Part shown: positions 34,361 through 45,606 of the stretch, one piece after another | Numbering within the stretch: the first letter of the stretch is position 1 | Layout of the letters: each line of letters starts with the position of its first letter | Source of the DNA: Zygnema cylindricum | Taxonomy: Eukaryota > Streptophyta > Zygnematophyceae > Zygnematales > Zygnemataceae | Direction of reading: 5' to 3' | Assembly: GCA_037447655.1 (NCBI GenBank) | Contig: JBBHKE010000044.1 | Coordinates: forward strand, 62,001 to 126,000 | DNA: 64,000 nt | The notes under the pieces: model-generated | The model's input: only the letters and a program-made list of their open reading frames with translations | Told to the model about the DNA's origin: nothing | The model's database searches: none | Translations under genes and position numbers: made by a program

Positions 34361-35980
34361 AACCTGTTTCTTTTATATCCTTTTGCTGCTGCTTCTCCCA
34401 CCCTCAAAATTTGTAGCTGGAATTGAAGGAAGTCTCGGGTTTCTCTTTACAGTCTCATCGGCTCCCCTATTCATGGAAGCCAGTTCCACTTCCATTTCTT
34501 CTGTCTCCTCGAAGTCCATAAGAATATGTAAGGTGTTAGGTAGATCTCTTGTATCTTGGATCTCCCCTAAATCTGCAATCACTGTTTCACTCATGTCCTT
34601 TTCGGGAAAGACATGACTCTCCTCGCTTTCTGACTCAAAGCGGATTTTTATCTTTTTGGTATATTTGAATGGGTTTAAAGGACTTTCCTTCATCCATGAA
34701 AACTAGGTGTTTGACCAAAATAATATCTTGCTTTGCTAAGTCATAGACTTTATATCCCTTGACATCCCCATCATATCCTACAAAATATAACGGTTTTCCC
34801 TTAGCATCTAGTTTCCATTTTTTCTTATCCGTATCAAGACTATAAACTGAATACTTTAAGGTATGAGATATCTGGTTTCCATCCAGCCCATCTCTCATAA
34901 GGTGTCATTCCCTCTACCGCTGAGGTAAGTACTTTATTCTTAATGTAGTTGGCACAGTACATGGCTTCTGCCCAAAATCTCTTTCCTATTTTGTTGTCAG
35001 CCAACATACTAGATACACTATCTCCCAGTGTTCGGTTCAGTCTTTCAGCTACCCCATTTTGTTTCGGGTTATATGATACAGTTTTCTGGTGCTGAACTCC
35101 CTCATCTCTCAAGTATTCCTCAAACTGGTTAGAGGTATATTCTCCCCCATTATCGCTCCTTATTCTCTTAATGGGGGTTCCATGCAACTTCTCACTCCAG
35201 GCTTTATATTCTTTGAAGTAAGTTGGTGTTTCAGACTTTGTTTTTAGGAAGTAGACTCTGGAGTACCTAGACCAGTCCTCAATTATTGTTAACATAAACC
35301 TCTTCCCTCCAACCGAAGGTACTCTTGCAGATCCCTAGATATCTGTGTGGACTAGATCTAGTACCTTTTCCCCCCTATATGCGGCGGCTTTGGGAAAAGG
35401 AAGTCTGTGAGCTTTTCCTTCAGCAAATCCACTACAATCATCCGCCATTTCATTATCACCAAATTGAATGCTTTCTACTTCACAAAGCTTTTTCATTTCC
35501 CTCAACCTATCACATGGACATGCCCCAACCGCTTATGCCAAATTATCAATTTTGGAACACCAATATAATAAGCATTCTTCTTTTCATTACTCAGGTTAAG
35601 CCTAAACATGCCTTGGCTACCCTTATCTGCCGTGAAGTAGACTTCATCCCCATACTTAGCTTTAAAGACTCCCTTTTGAGTGAAGGTATCACACTCTTTG
35701 TCATCTAATGCAGACGTAGAGAAGATTTTTCCTCAACTGATGAATATAGAGTACATCTAAGAATGTGAGTATAGATGTCTTACCATCCACTAAGACTTTC
35801 AGATCTACTCACCCCACTAGATTTGTAGTAACCACTCTCCCATCCCCATACTCTATCTCTACAGTAAGGATATTTTTTAGCTTAGTGAAAAGTTGCTTAT
35901 CACGACACATATGCATGGATGCACCTGAGTCGATGATCCATCTTTCCTGTGGAGCTTCCCGAATTGCTCGAAGGGCACAT
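34361..35980 (-). pseudogene. cop2 protease, integrase and hinge (right)
   Basis: Protease with WIIDSGASMHM near 35915-35945 and RVVTTNLVG; GAG-pre-integrase region with CSGFAEGKAH (middle Cys changed to Phe) near 35420-35450; integrase core 34840-35295 with IIEDWSRYS, RSDNGGEYTSNQFEEY and AERLNRTL; C-terminal VGYDGDVKGYKVYDL (34700-34800); acidic hinge 34373-34693. The C-terminal block overlaps the core in another frame, showing a frameshift near 34840-34900. Confidence 0.88.
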
Positions 35981-37038
35981 TTTTGTCTCTGAAGGATCTC
36001 CTTCTCCTCCAGACTCTTGTCAAGAAGAAGCTCCTCAATCTCCTCAGAGGACCCGTCCTCGATTTCTCATATCACTTTTGTGACCACAAGTGCCTTTTTG
36101 TTCCCTCCGAAAGAACCCCCTCCACGGTTCTGTTGGAGCCTTAATTTTGATAGCTTAACACAATGCGCGATAAAGTGTCCGGACTTTTTGCAAAAATGAC
36201 TAAGGCCGTCTGGGGGCCTTGGTTCTCCAGGTTGAACTCTCTCTCCTTTGAATGGTTTCTTCAGATCCTTCCCCCACCGGTTTTGTCCTCTAGTTGAGCT
36301 TGGATGCTCTTACCTCCTCTCTTAATCTCAATTGTGTTCTCCTGCACAAGTATCATCCGGACCACTGTGTTCCACTTCAATGAACTATCAGTCGTTTCTT
36401 ATACTCGGTATACTATGTTTTCATACTCGTCTCGTAACTTCATGATGAGAAAGTTAACTTTCATCTTCATTGTACCTGTCCACCCGGCACTTTCCATCTC
36501 CATTTACAAACAGGTAAGATCATTACAATAATCTAACATTTGTCCTCCTATGTAAGTGTAACTCACTAGCTTTTGCTGAGCTAACTGGAGCTCTTGAACA
36601 GTACCAGCTTTATAGATCTCCACCAAACTCACCCGCAACTCCTTAGCCTTGTAAATGTGAAGGTGAGGGGGGGCCAAAGTTTGAGTGAGGTGCCTTAGAA
36701 TGAAGTTCTTGGTAGCCATGTTTAAGTCTTCCCACATTTGAGTATCGTTCTCCACGGTCTTCACGGCCGCCGCTCCCGGTGCCGTGGTAATAGAAGTGAG
36801 GGGTGTCTCCTTCCCTTTCCCCTTTTAAGACACACTGCTGCCCCCATCATCTGCCTCCTCCGTTGAAGCAGTCAATTCTGCTAAAAACCTTAATCCTCCA
36901 AATCCTGGTGGAGTTCTCGAAGGTGGACGTTTCACTTGTCCACTGACAATTCCCTAGTATAGCTTTTCGCATAAGGCACCTATCATCATGGCTTCCTAAT
37001 AGATAAACCTTGATCCATTGAAGGTGGGCACCCTAGAG
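35981..37038 (-). pseudogene. cop2 Gag (right)
   Basis: From the PBS ATG: MGPLSRVPTFNGSRFIY, with a stop at the TAG of YYE/AMMI (about 36998), GPSGQVKRPPSRTPPGFGG (about 36900-36950), Gag core 36504-36764 (FILRHLTQTLAPPHLHIYKAKELR), a zinc knuckle near 36165-36210 with the first Cys changed to Ser (SHFCKKSGHFIAHC), and the acidic linker. No solo LTR interrupts it, unlike the left copy. Confidence 0.85.
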
Positions 37039-37053
37039 AGTGGGCCCATAACG
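37039..37053 (-). other. cop2 half-tRNA-iMet PBS (right)
   Basis: On the minus strand CGTTATGGGCCCACT, 13 of 15 matching the consensus, adjacent to the LTR end TTGCA. Confidence 0.8.
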
Positions 37054-38061
37054 TGCAATTCTGTGTCCTCCATTGGACTACAAAATTCAAGAAGCCTTTA
37101 GATAGCTTTTAACTAACCCACTTCAAGCCACAACCACCGCTACCCAATAAAGCAAAATAAAAATATGACTGCACCTTTATACAGCATGGACTTCCTTGAT
37201 TCTGTAGCAAAAAGAATCATTGAAAACGGCCAACCAACCAATATGTTATGAGCTGGCAAAAATGCCAATTTTATACAAAGCTCTCTTATAGAGAGGTGAC
37301 TACCTACCAGATTTTCCTAAGTCCTAAACCCCTCTCACAACCCCTATCTATTGAAGTACAAACCAATCACATGACTGTAAAGTACAGAAAGGTACTACGG
37401 CTAATGTTTTTTATGTACGGCATGTGTACGACAAGGCCATTGAGTGGACGCCTGTTACCCTTCCACTCATTCGTATGTTTCCCAGAATTTCTGCGACCAA
37501 ATGTTTTCCCTCCACGTGGCGCCAGGTCATGCCACGTCTATACACGCCAAAGTTACCATTTCGCGATCTTGGCAGTGATGCATGCCGTCGTATTAAATCC
37601 GACATTAAAAGTCGGCCGTCGAAACAAATGTCTGATTCATTTGTTTCCTAGGAAATGACGTCCGGCGTGAAACTTTTACTAGTTCTATGTTCCTTTGTTC
37701 ACATTTTGGTTAATCGGTTACAAGACCATGTACAAGTTTAAATATGTATCAAACATTGTGTATCTTAACGCACTTCTAGGACAAACTGGTTAGAGCTAAC
37801 GACTACGCCATACTCTACCGCTCGAGGGTTTGAGTCTTGTCGGACTCAACCTTTTGTTGAGAGTGACATAAGTCACTCTTTAGTCCTGCTTGTGGAACTA
37901 AGGCAGCCATGGCTCAACCACCCTCTCTATCCTTCAATGACTACAATAAGTATGGTGGCTAGAGAGAGGAGGTGGAGGCAAGCTATCCGCCCTTTTCTTT
38001 TCCTTTTAACACTCATATAATTAGACTTAGGAAATTCTATATAAATCTAATTATTTCAACA
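37054..38061 (-). repeat. cop2 5' LTR (right)
   Basis: 1008 bp, TGTTGAAATAATTAG (at 38061) to GAATTGCA (at 37054). TATA box TATAAAATT near 37267-37275 on the minus strand; GTAC tetramers in 37355-37435; antisense tRNA-like module at about 37780-37845. Confidence 0.88.
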
Positions 38062-39625
38062 TCATCCTCTTTAAAAAACCGTTTGTTTTTAGAGAATAAG
38101 GAACGGTTAGTTGACGTGAGATTCGATGTAATTTTTGGAATAAAACAAACTCATTAGAAATGTATTTCCCTCTATTATCAGATCTGAAACCTGCTATTTT
38201 TCTTTTATGCACATTTTCAACCCAAGCCTTATACTCTTTAAATTTTGAAAAGAATTCATCTTTACTTTTCAAAAAATAAACTGTAGTAAATCTACTATAG
38301 TCATCAGTAAAGGTAAGCATAAACTTAACACCTCCCACAGATGGATACCTAGATAACCCCTATACATCTAAATAAATTAGTCCTAACACCTTGCTACTTC
38401 TATGATCAGTTTGCAAAGGGAAAGGCAACTTATGAATTTTTCCATTGTATAACCATCACATACATTTGATGATGGTTTTTGACTAATTTTTACACCTTCC
38501 ATCATTTTTTGATTTACCATCTTTTCTAATCTATCATATTTCACATGTCCTAAACGTTTATGCCATAAATCACAATCACTGATTACACTTGAGTACATAA
38601 CATCATTGTCATTATCATTTGCAAGACTAAACTACCAGTATCATCACTAAAATAAATTTTGATATAGAGGTGGATTGAATACTCTCAAACAAATGGCAAC
38701 TGCGGCACATGTGTGAAGATGTACCAAAATCCATAATCCATTCGTCTTTCTCCACGCCTTCCGTTGCCTGTGCCATCGCAAAGTATTTCTTTTCGCTTTT
38801 ATTGGGAAAAGCTGCTCATGTCCTCCTCTTGAAGAACGTTGGAAAATGTTGTTGGTCTTCCAGTTGACTGAGATGGAACTCGGCTTTCGTCCAAACCAGA
38901 GCTAAAATTTCTTGTAGTTTTCGCTCCTTTGTATGCATTACACAACCTGAAAACATGGCCTTTTTCATCATAGTAATAACATGTCAAAGGTGACCTTCTA
39001 GAACCACTACCTTTGCCACTGCCATTGCCAATCTTAAAATCTGAAAACTATTTAGCTAGTGCCTGAACAAACTTATTACTACCTCTTTGTGAAATCAGGT
39101 TAGCTTCTTCACTCAAAATAAGTTGAATTGCTAATGTTATGTTCCATTGACGCTGTGGAAGAGCACTAAGCCTATCCATGGCTCCGTTATACTCATTGGG
39201 TAAAGTTCTCATCAATAACATAGCTTGGTGAGGTGGTGAAAAGTCCCCACCTGCACTTGTACTCTGAAGGAACAACCTTTTTATAGCACGACAATGATCT
39301 TAGATACTACCTCTAGAATATCTAAATTCAAAGATTTATGTTGCTATATTAGTCTGAACAGTGACATCAAGTTGAACATACATAGCATATACACTAAACC
39401 AGATTTGAGAAGCCTTTTTCATCTCAAGGTAAGAAATAACCAATTCCTTTGTCATAGATTGCTTCAAGACATTGAGGCAGTGGAGATTCTTCTTTCTCCA
39501 ATCTGGTGCAGTTTCATCAGCAGTCCCATCCACAATGGATGACAAGTCCCTCTCTTCAAAATAGGAGCTCAGCATATCTTCCCTGTACAGGTTTTCCGAT
39601 CCATCAAAGATAGGCAATTTGGGCT
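38062..39625 (-). pseudogene. cop3 Gag, protease and integrase N-terminal part
   Basis: Gag starts in the PBS (MGPQPKLPIFDGSENLYRED); core 39336-39635 and 39048-39275 (GGDFSPPHQAMLLMRTLPNEY). Zinc knuckle near 38943-38990 reads C-YY-Y, so the second Cys is Tyr. Protease WIMDFGTSSHMC (about 38700-38745) has Phe in place of Ser/Thr in the DSG motif. GAG-pre-integrase has LWHKRLGH (about 38545-38570). Integrase 38062-38338 has FTDDYSRF and RSDNRGKYISNEF. Interrupted by cop2 at 38061. The only cop3 copy here that retains all N-terminal domains. Confidence 0.88.
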
Positions 39626-39639
39626 GTGGGCCCATAACC
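39626..39639 (-). other. cop3 half-tRNA-iMet PBS (outer)
   Basis: On the minus strand GGTTATGGGCCCAC, 14 consecutive matches, directly after the LTR end CTACAACA. Confidence 0.85.
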
Positions 39640-40324
39640 TGTTGTAGGTCATGGGCATTTAGACTCGGCTATGATCCACTCCCACTAGGAGTCACACTTG
39701 CACCAACAAGGATATTCGTCCCTAGACGAGCAGGTGGAGCACTAGGGCTAATAGGAGCACTTGCAACAGAAGCTGAGCCATAATCAGACATGTTAGAAGA
39801 AGCAAACCCAAAGAGGAATACCTATCAGACTAGATCACTACTGTAAGATATGTAACTACAAATGAAAGAGGTCTTTCAACCAAACAAACATGTACTACAA
39901 GCAAATCAAAGACAATAGAGCATAAAACACCTTAAACTCTACTTAGTGCTCTCATTTCCTTAACTCTGTGTAGAATGTACATTTTGTATTGAATTGATCA
40001 ATCCTAATAGAACTAAATACTTAAAATATCTAGAAAACATCTTAAACGTATGTACAGGCTTCACATAAATATCTACTGACAAAATTTTGAGTACTTAGAC
40101 CAAAATTGTCTAGTAACAATATCTAGACCCAAAAAATCTGGGAGATATGTTTCACGTGTACATTCATAAGCGGCCGTACACACTAATTTACTCAAAGTTA
40201 ACTATTCGAGAAGATACTAAAATATCCACACTAAATACACCTAATATTGAATAGTTGGTGGTCCAAAAATATTCCAAGTCCTAAACTCTAATTTCTAAGA
40301 CTCACTAAAGCTTACTTTTCAATA
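39640..40324 (-). repeat. cop3 5' LTR (right arm)
   Basis: 685 bp, minus orientation, start TATTG at 40324. The neighbour CTTAC (40325-40329) is cop5 integrase sequence and matches the CTTAA next to the left-arm cop3 LTR, so the two form the duplicated target of the original cop3 insertion. Confidence 0.9.
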
Positions 40325-42548
40325 CTTACCTCGGCGGTAAAAGGACAAACCTCTTATGAAAGACTGACCCGGTGAAAACCTAATATTTCACATTTAAAGG
40401 TGTTCGGAAGTCAAGTGTTTAGTCTAAATACAGAAAAATCTGATTGGAAGTTAGATGCAAAGGGAAAGCCGCGATACATACTTGGATATGATCAAAATGT
40501 AAAAGTATATAGATTTTATGATCTCGGAAGAGAAGACATAATTCTAGTAAAACACTTGGTAGTCATGGAAAAAAGAAAGTCCATAGATCCCTTTAAATAA
40601 ACTAAACCAATTAAGATTAGAATTGAATCCGAAAATGATTCAGATTCTTCTAACCAAACTCCGGTTCAGCTTGACCTTGCAAAGGAAGAGAAAAATCTGA
40701 CCAAGAGTCACCCTCTCTTGGAGTCACAGCTTTTGGGCCAAACCGAGGAAGAAAACGAGGAAAGACCGGAAATGGACGATAAACGTCCGGAGATGGACTC
40801 CACATATAAAGGAGAAGATAAAGTTGTTCGGAGAAATCTGAGATTACCTTCTATCCTAGCATCAGTGTTTGAAGGAGGAAGAAGAAGTAGCAAGAGACTT
40901 TAAGAGAGAGAAGTGAACAACAAGGTAACCAAGTTGTCACATTTGAGCAAACCCCAAACTTACTCGGAAGCAGTTAATAGTCCGGAACATATTAAAAGGA
41001 TGACCGCTATCAATAATGAGATGGCTTCCATTATGGAAGAAAACACATGGGAGCTGGTGGATTGTCCTCCGGACAGAAAGCCAATAGGATGAAAGTGGGT
41101 ATTTAAGTTGAAACTCCATCCGGATAAAACTATCGAGCGATACTAAGCCAAATTAGTGGCAAAAGGGTTCACATAGAAGGAGGGAATTGATTATGAGGAG
41201 ACCTTCGCTACGGTTGTTAGATTTCCCTCAGTTTGGATTTTACTAAGTCTAATGGCAGCGTAAGACATGGAAGTGCACCAGATGGACATCAAAACCACTG
41301 TCTTACATGGAGAATTAGAAGAAGAGATTTTCATGCAACAACTAGAAGAATTTGTGGAGAAAGGAGAGGAAAGTAAGGTGTGCAGATTGATAAAATCCTT
41401 TTACGGACTAAAACAAGCTCCACGCCAATAGAACAAGAAGTTGGACGAGTTTCTAACAAGTTTAGGATATATCCGAATCAGTTCGGATCATTCCATCTAT
41501 ATATTTGAGGATGAGGAAGGTATAATTTTCATTGCTATCTATATGGATGATTTGCTTGTTTTGAGTAAATCAATGGAGAAAATTAATGAAATGAAAAAGG
41601 ATCTAAAGAGTAAATTTGAAATGAAGGACTTGGGAGAAGCAAAGTACATTTTGGGAATACAGATGGAAAGGGATAGAGAGAAGAAAACAATTAGACTAAC
41701 TCAAAAGGAAGCAATAAGAAATATGCTTGAAAAATTTCAAATGGATAAAGCAAATAGTTGTACGACTCCAATCGACTTAAAGAAGGGAAATGAGGGGAGC
41801 TCAGAAGAGGGAGTCTTGATCTTAGATAATGAGTTAGGGCTTGAAGAAAGCAAGTTTATGCAAACTATTCCGTACAGACAAGTTGTCGGTAATTTGATCT
41901 ATTTTATGAACTGTACTCGTCTTGATATAGCAGCAGCTGAGGGGGTACTAAGTAGCAGTGTGAATGATCCTAAGAAGAAAGATTGGGAACAGGCCAAAAA
42001 GGTCATGCGATACTTGATAGGAACAAGAGATCTGTAGCTGCATTTGGGAGGGGATAATACTGTTATCACCACTTAGAGTGATGCCAGTTATGGGAATGCT
42101 CCGATGAGGAGATGTACTTCTAGGTATGTGTTGTATGTTGGAAATGGAGCTTGCTGTTGGAGCACCAAGCAACAAAAGGTGATTGCTCAGTCCACCATGG
42201 AGGCTGAGTATATGGCCTTTTGTCCGGCTGTGAAAGAATTAATATGGGTAAAATCTTTGCTTCAAGAACTGGGATATATGAAAAATGGAGTGCAAATGAT
42301 ATTATGTGACAATGAAGCTGCGATTACAATTGCAGTAAACTCTAAGCATCGCTTTAAAGCAAAGCATATGGATATTCGTTTGAGCTTTGTTAGAGAGAAG
42401 GTTGAGGATAAAAAAATTAGTTTGGAATATAGACTGGATGGAGAGATGATAGCAGATATGATGACTAAGCCGGTTCCCTCTCCCAAATTGATATTTTGTA
42501 GGGAGAAGTGTGGACTGAAAGAAAAGACAAACTAGAAAATAAGGGGAG
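40325..42548 (+). pseudogene. cop5 integrase C-terminus, RT and RNase H, copy A
   Basis: Begins at the codons LTSAVKGQTSYER, continuing the integrase that stops at 20542. GYDQNVKVYRFYDL (40480-40530), an acidic hinge, then [33 protein letters not shown] (41540-41551), LGEAKYILGIQMERDR and NCTRLDIAAAEG. RNase H 42104-42535 has TMEAEYMA, CDNEAA and KHMDIRLSFVREK. Many stops lie in RT (near 41091, 41144, 41175, 41262, 41429); at least two replace Trp by a G-to-A change. PPT AAATAAGGGGAG at the end. Confidence 0.9.
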
Positions 42549-43581
42549 TGTGAACAAAGGTATTTTATAATATATATCTTCTTAGTAAGTCTATGGGCAT
42601 TTTACAATAATCTCATACTTCTCGTAGTCACTGAGAGCTGACAGGCACCAATGGCCTCCTCAGAAGACAAGAAGAAGACAAATCTCTTGCAAAAGGTAGG
42701 CTGCTAGAAACAAGATTTGATAATGTGACCTCCGGATGATTGACGTACAGAATAGCCGTCCTCTTTATCCAGTAGGTCTTCTTAAATCGATACCAATATT
42801 TTATTTGATAAATATTTTTAGAGTGACGCGGCAACATATTTCAACGAAATGAAAAATTGAAAGGTACAGTACCGCACGAAATATTGTACCGCACGAAATG
42901 AACGTAACGAAATTAAATGTCGTTTCACAATCGACGGTTCGCAAGGTAAGACCCTTTTTTGAAAGGTCAAACGGGATGACGACCGTATAAATTCAATGGT
43001 CAACACGGAACGACGATTGTTGAATTTCAACAGTCAACATTTTTCCGCGCGCCATTAGATCAAACGACGGACATTGATCGCCGAATTACGAACGGACGGC
43101 ACGCGTGAGTGCCGGCATGCGGAAAGGTTTTTCTAGGAGCACTACGCCAAAGTGGAGGAAAATAACACGTGGCACCATCCTATGGGAGCCGAAGAAGAAA
43201 GAGACAGAATGGAGACGACTTACTTGCCACATGGCAGACCGAGAGTGGTGACAATATTTCCGTACATAAAGTACGGCGGTTACCGTACTTTGTATGTATA
43301 TTATGTAGTGTATGGTAATTTGATTGGTCTAAAAGGGATATGAGTAGGTTTTAGGACTTAGACATTTTTGAAAGCCCTCTCTCCCAGAGGGCATCTGTAT
43401 AAATTTAATGTCTTTAAACAGCCATAACTTAATGCTGAGGTGAGAAATTTCAGTGATTTTTTTTGGTGCGGACTCACGAGAGTCCACGATACACACTAAA
43501 GTATTCGGTCAGAGTTTTTGGCGTGCCAATATGTCACTTATTTATTGCCAAAGTCAAAAGTGCAAATATCATCCTAGAGGC
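42549..43581 (+). repeat. cop5 LTR, copy A, truncated
   Basis: Starts TGTGAACAAAGG after the PPT. GTAC tetramers at 43262, 43271 and 43284, with a TATA box TATAAATT at 43398-43405. Truncated near its 3' end by a cop2-like LTR at 43582. It has an uninterrupted CAGAA site near 42751, which in copy B holds a cop4c solo LTR. Confidence 0.85.
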
Positions 43582-44580
43582 TGCAATTTTGTGTCCCCCA
43601 TTGGATCACTGAATTCAAGAAGCCTTTAGATAGCTTTTGGCTAGCCCTCTTTCAATTTGGATCAATGCTACCCAAGTAGGCAAATAGACAATCTGAATGC
43701 ACCCTTGTGCAGTCTGGACTCCCCTGAATCCACAGCAAAAAAAATCACAGAAAATGCCCAACCAGGCAATTATTTATCAAGTGGCAAAGATGTCAATAAT
43801 TATACAAGCTTCTTGGGAGAGAGGCAACTACTTCCTCAATCCTTTAAGTCCTAAACCCCTCTCACAACCCCTATCTACTGATGTACGAACCAATCAGAAG
43901 ACTGTATAGTACAGAAAGGTACTACAGCCAATGTACTTTCTGTACGGCTGGTGTACCACAAGGCCATGGAGGGGACGTTTGTCTCCTTCGGACTTGTCCT
44001 CATGCTTCCCGGGATTCCTGCTTCCCAACGATATCTTGCCACGTGTCGACAGGTCATATCACATCCTAAAACCGCCAAGACAGCCATTTTGGGATCTCGG
44101 CGATGATGCGGGCCGTCGGATCCAAACCGGCTTTTAATGTTCGATGTCCAAAATAACAAATATCCAGTATATTTGTTTCATGCGCACTAAATCCCAACTA
44201 GTTTCTATGTCCTTAATTTGTTATTGCGTTAATCGGATTAATGATGTAGTTAATGTTTAAATGGCTATCAAACCCAATGTATCCTAACAGACTACTACGA
44301 CAGACCGGTAAGAGTTGACGGCTACACCTCGCTCTGCCGGTCGGAGGTTCGAGTCCTGCCGGACTCAATCTTTTTGTTGAGAGTGACTTAGATCACTCTT
44401 TAGTCCTGCCTATGGAGCTGAGGCAGCCATTGCTCCACCGCCCTCTCTCTCTTTCAGTGACTACAACAAGTATGGGGGCTAGAGAGAGAAGGTGGAGGCA
44501 AACTGCCTGTGCTTTTCTTTTAGTTATTTTAAATAATTAAGACCTAGAAAATACCTCCCATAAATCTTGTGATTTCAACA
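43582..44580 (-). repeat. cop2-like LTR (3' LTR of the chimeric element)
   Basis: 999 bp, minus orientation, TGTTGAAATCAC (at 44580) to ACAAAATTGCA (at 43582). The antisense tRNA-like module at 44299-44360 is the best kept of this family, with an exact B-box GGTTCGAGTCC (44346-44356). GTAC tetramers lie in 43880-43960. Confidence 0.85.
44299..44360 (+). ncRNA. tRNA-like module in the cop2-like LTR (antisense)
   Basis: Contains an A-box-like CCGGTAAGAG and an exact B-box GGTTCGAGTCC in tRNA spacing, with a 4/5-paired T-arm. It is on the strand opposite to the LTR. A pol III start here is possible but unproven; the acceptor stem is not clear. Confidence 0.45.
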
Positions 44581-45182
44581 CTCCCGTTATTTTCTAGTCT
44601 AATTTTAGTTTCTATTTTAAACCACACTTTTCTTTAAAGTATTTTAACTTGGGAGAGGGCACAGATTTTGTCATCATATCAGCCACCATTTCCCCATCAC
44701 CCCAATGCACCAAATTCACAATTTTGTTTCAACCTTTTCCCTCACAAAACTCAATCTTATATCCATATGCTTAGCCTTTAAATGATGTTTTGCATTGGCT
44801 GCGATTGCAATTGCAACCTGATTATCACAAAACACTTTATGCACTCCCTTCTTCATATATCCCAGTTCTTGCAATAAAGAATTAACCCAGATCAGCTCTT
44901 TCACAGCAGAACAAGAGGCCATGTACTCAGCCTCCATAGTGGACTTAGCAACCACCTTTTGATACTTGCTACTCCAACAGCACCTTCTCTCACATATAAC
45001 ACATACCCAAAAGTGCATCTTCTCATAGGTGCATCCCCAAAACTGGCATCACTCCAAGTAGTGATGTCATCGTGCTCCCCTCCCAAATGCAACCATAAAT
45101 CCCTAGTTCCCACAAGGTATCTCATAACTCTCTTGGCTGCCTCCCAATCACTCTTCTTAGAATCATTAAGACTCCTACTGAG
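44581..45182 (-). pseudogene. cop2-like RNase H
   Basis: PPT complement at 44581, then RNase H motifs TTWSDASFGD (44901-45125 frame) and TMEAEYMA, CDNQVA and KHMDIRLSFVREK (44716-45018 frame), joined by a frameshift near 44990. Separated from RT by the TRIM insertion at 45188. Confidence 0.88.
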
Positions 45183-45246
45183 GACTCTATTGATTTCCTA
45201 GAAATCCGGGATCCGGTATGTCCCATACTAGGGAAAAGTGAGTCGG

Positions 45247-45318
45247 CCATGGCTCGAACCTGGGACCTCTGACTTGAGCTGTCAGCGCACTAACCACTGT
45301 GCCACCAGCTCGATGTAG
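45247..45318 (-). ncRNA. tRNA-like cloverleaf in TRIM LTR (copy 1)
   Basis: On the minus strand: D-arm GCACAGTGGTTAGTGC (4-bp stem), anticodon arm CTGACAGCTCAAGTCAG (5-bp stem, 7-nt loop) and a B-box GGTTCGAGCC. It lies in sense orientation within the LTR. The loop lacks the usual U33, so it is probably not a decoding tRNA. It is a likely pol III promoter by structure. Confidence 0.6.
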
Positions 45319-45462
45319 AGCCTGGCGGGTCCGTACCTATTTCTTTTAGGCGGGTTCAAGTGTGACGTATCACATTCTACCCTGTATTGAACTGGCATTC
45401 ACGTGCCAATCCAACACAGTCCCCCTCACTGGAAGGCCGGTCACACCATCCGCAATCCCGCT

Positions 45463-45475
45463 GGCTTTGATACCA
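45463..45475 (-). other. TRIM primer-binding site
   Basis: On the minus strand TGGTATCAAAGCC, one base different from TGGTATCAGAGCC, the complement of the plant tRNA-iMet 3' end. Confidence 0.85.
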
Positions 45476-45534
45476 TGTTGATTTCCTAGAAATCCGGGAT
45501 CCGGTATGTCCCATACCAGGGAAAAGTGAGCCGG

Positions 45535-45606
45535 CCAAGGCTCGAACCTGGGAACTCTGACTTGAGTTGTCAGCGCACTAACCACTGTGCCACCAGCTCG
45601 ATGTAG
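45535..45606 (-). ncRNA. tRNA-like cloverleaf in TRIM LTR (copy 2)
   Basis: Same module as in copy 1. Its T-arm is better paired (CCAGG with CCTTGG, one G-U pair). Present in both LTRs, as expected if it belongs to the element rather than to a later insertion. Confidence 0.6.

Larger units (their letters stand above)
31765..38061 (-). mobile_element. cop2 copia element, right copy
   Basis: 6.3 kb element, minus strand, LTRs of 959 and 1008 bp, perfect GATGA target duplication (seen as TCATC at 31760-31764 and 38062-38066). Domain order is Gag, protease, integrase, RT, RNase H. It keeps the protease active site lost in the left copy but has the same dead RT (CVDG). Confidence 0.92.
27893..38503 (-). 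repeat. Right arm of giant inverted duplication
   Basis: Inverted copy of 6020-20541 (see that entry). It shares the 20-bp RT duplication, the CVDG change in cop2 RT and both nested insertion sites. Right-arm features: cop4a solo LTR, intact cop2 protease motif, and no cop1 LTR in cop2 gag. Homology to the left arm ends at 38503 only because a cop1 LTR interrupts the left copy. Confidence 0.9.
39575..43581. repeat. Direct duplication, unit A
   Basis: Cop3 gag start + PBS + LTR, cop5 pol 3' half and cop5 LTR, repeated in the same orientation at 46843-53350. Offsets are 7268 before the solo cop1 LTR of unit B and 8370 after it. Unit A ends where a cop2-like LTR cuts the cop5 LTR. Confidence 0.88.

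Noticed and set aside
6020-38503. Organelle-type inverted repeat
   Set aside because: The arms consist of nested LTR retrotransposons with target duplications; there are no organelle genes or rRNA.
44299-44360. Genuine tRNA gene
   Set aside because: B-box and partial arms are present, but there is no paired acceptor stem and it recurs at the same place in every cop2-type LTR, so it is an LTR component.
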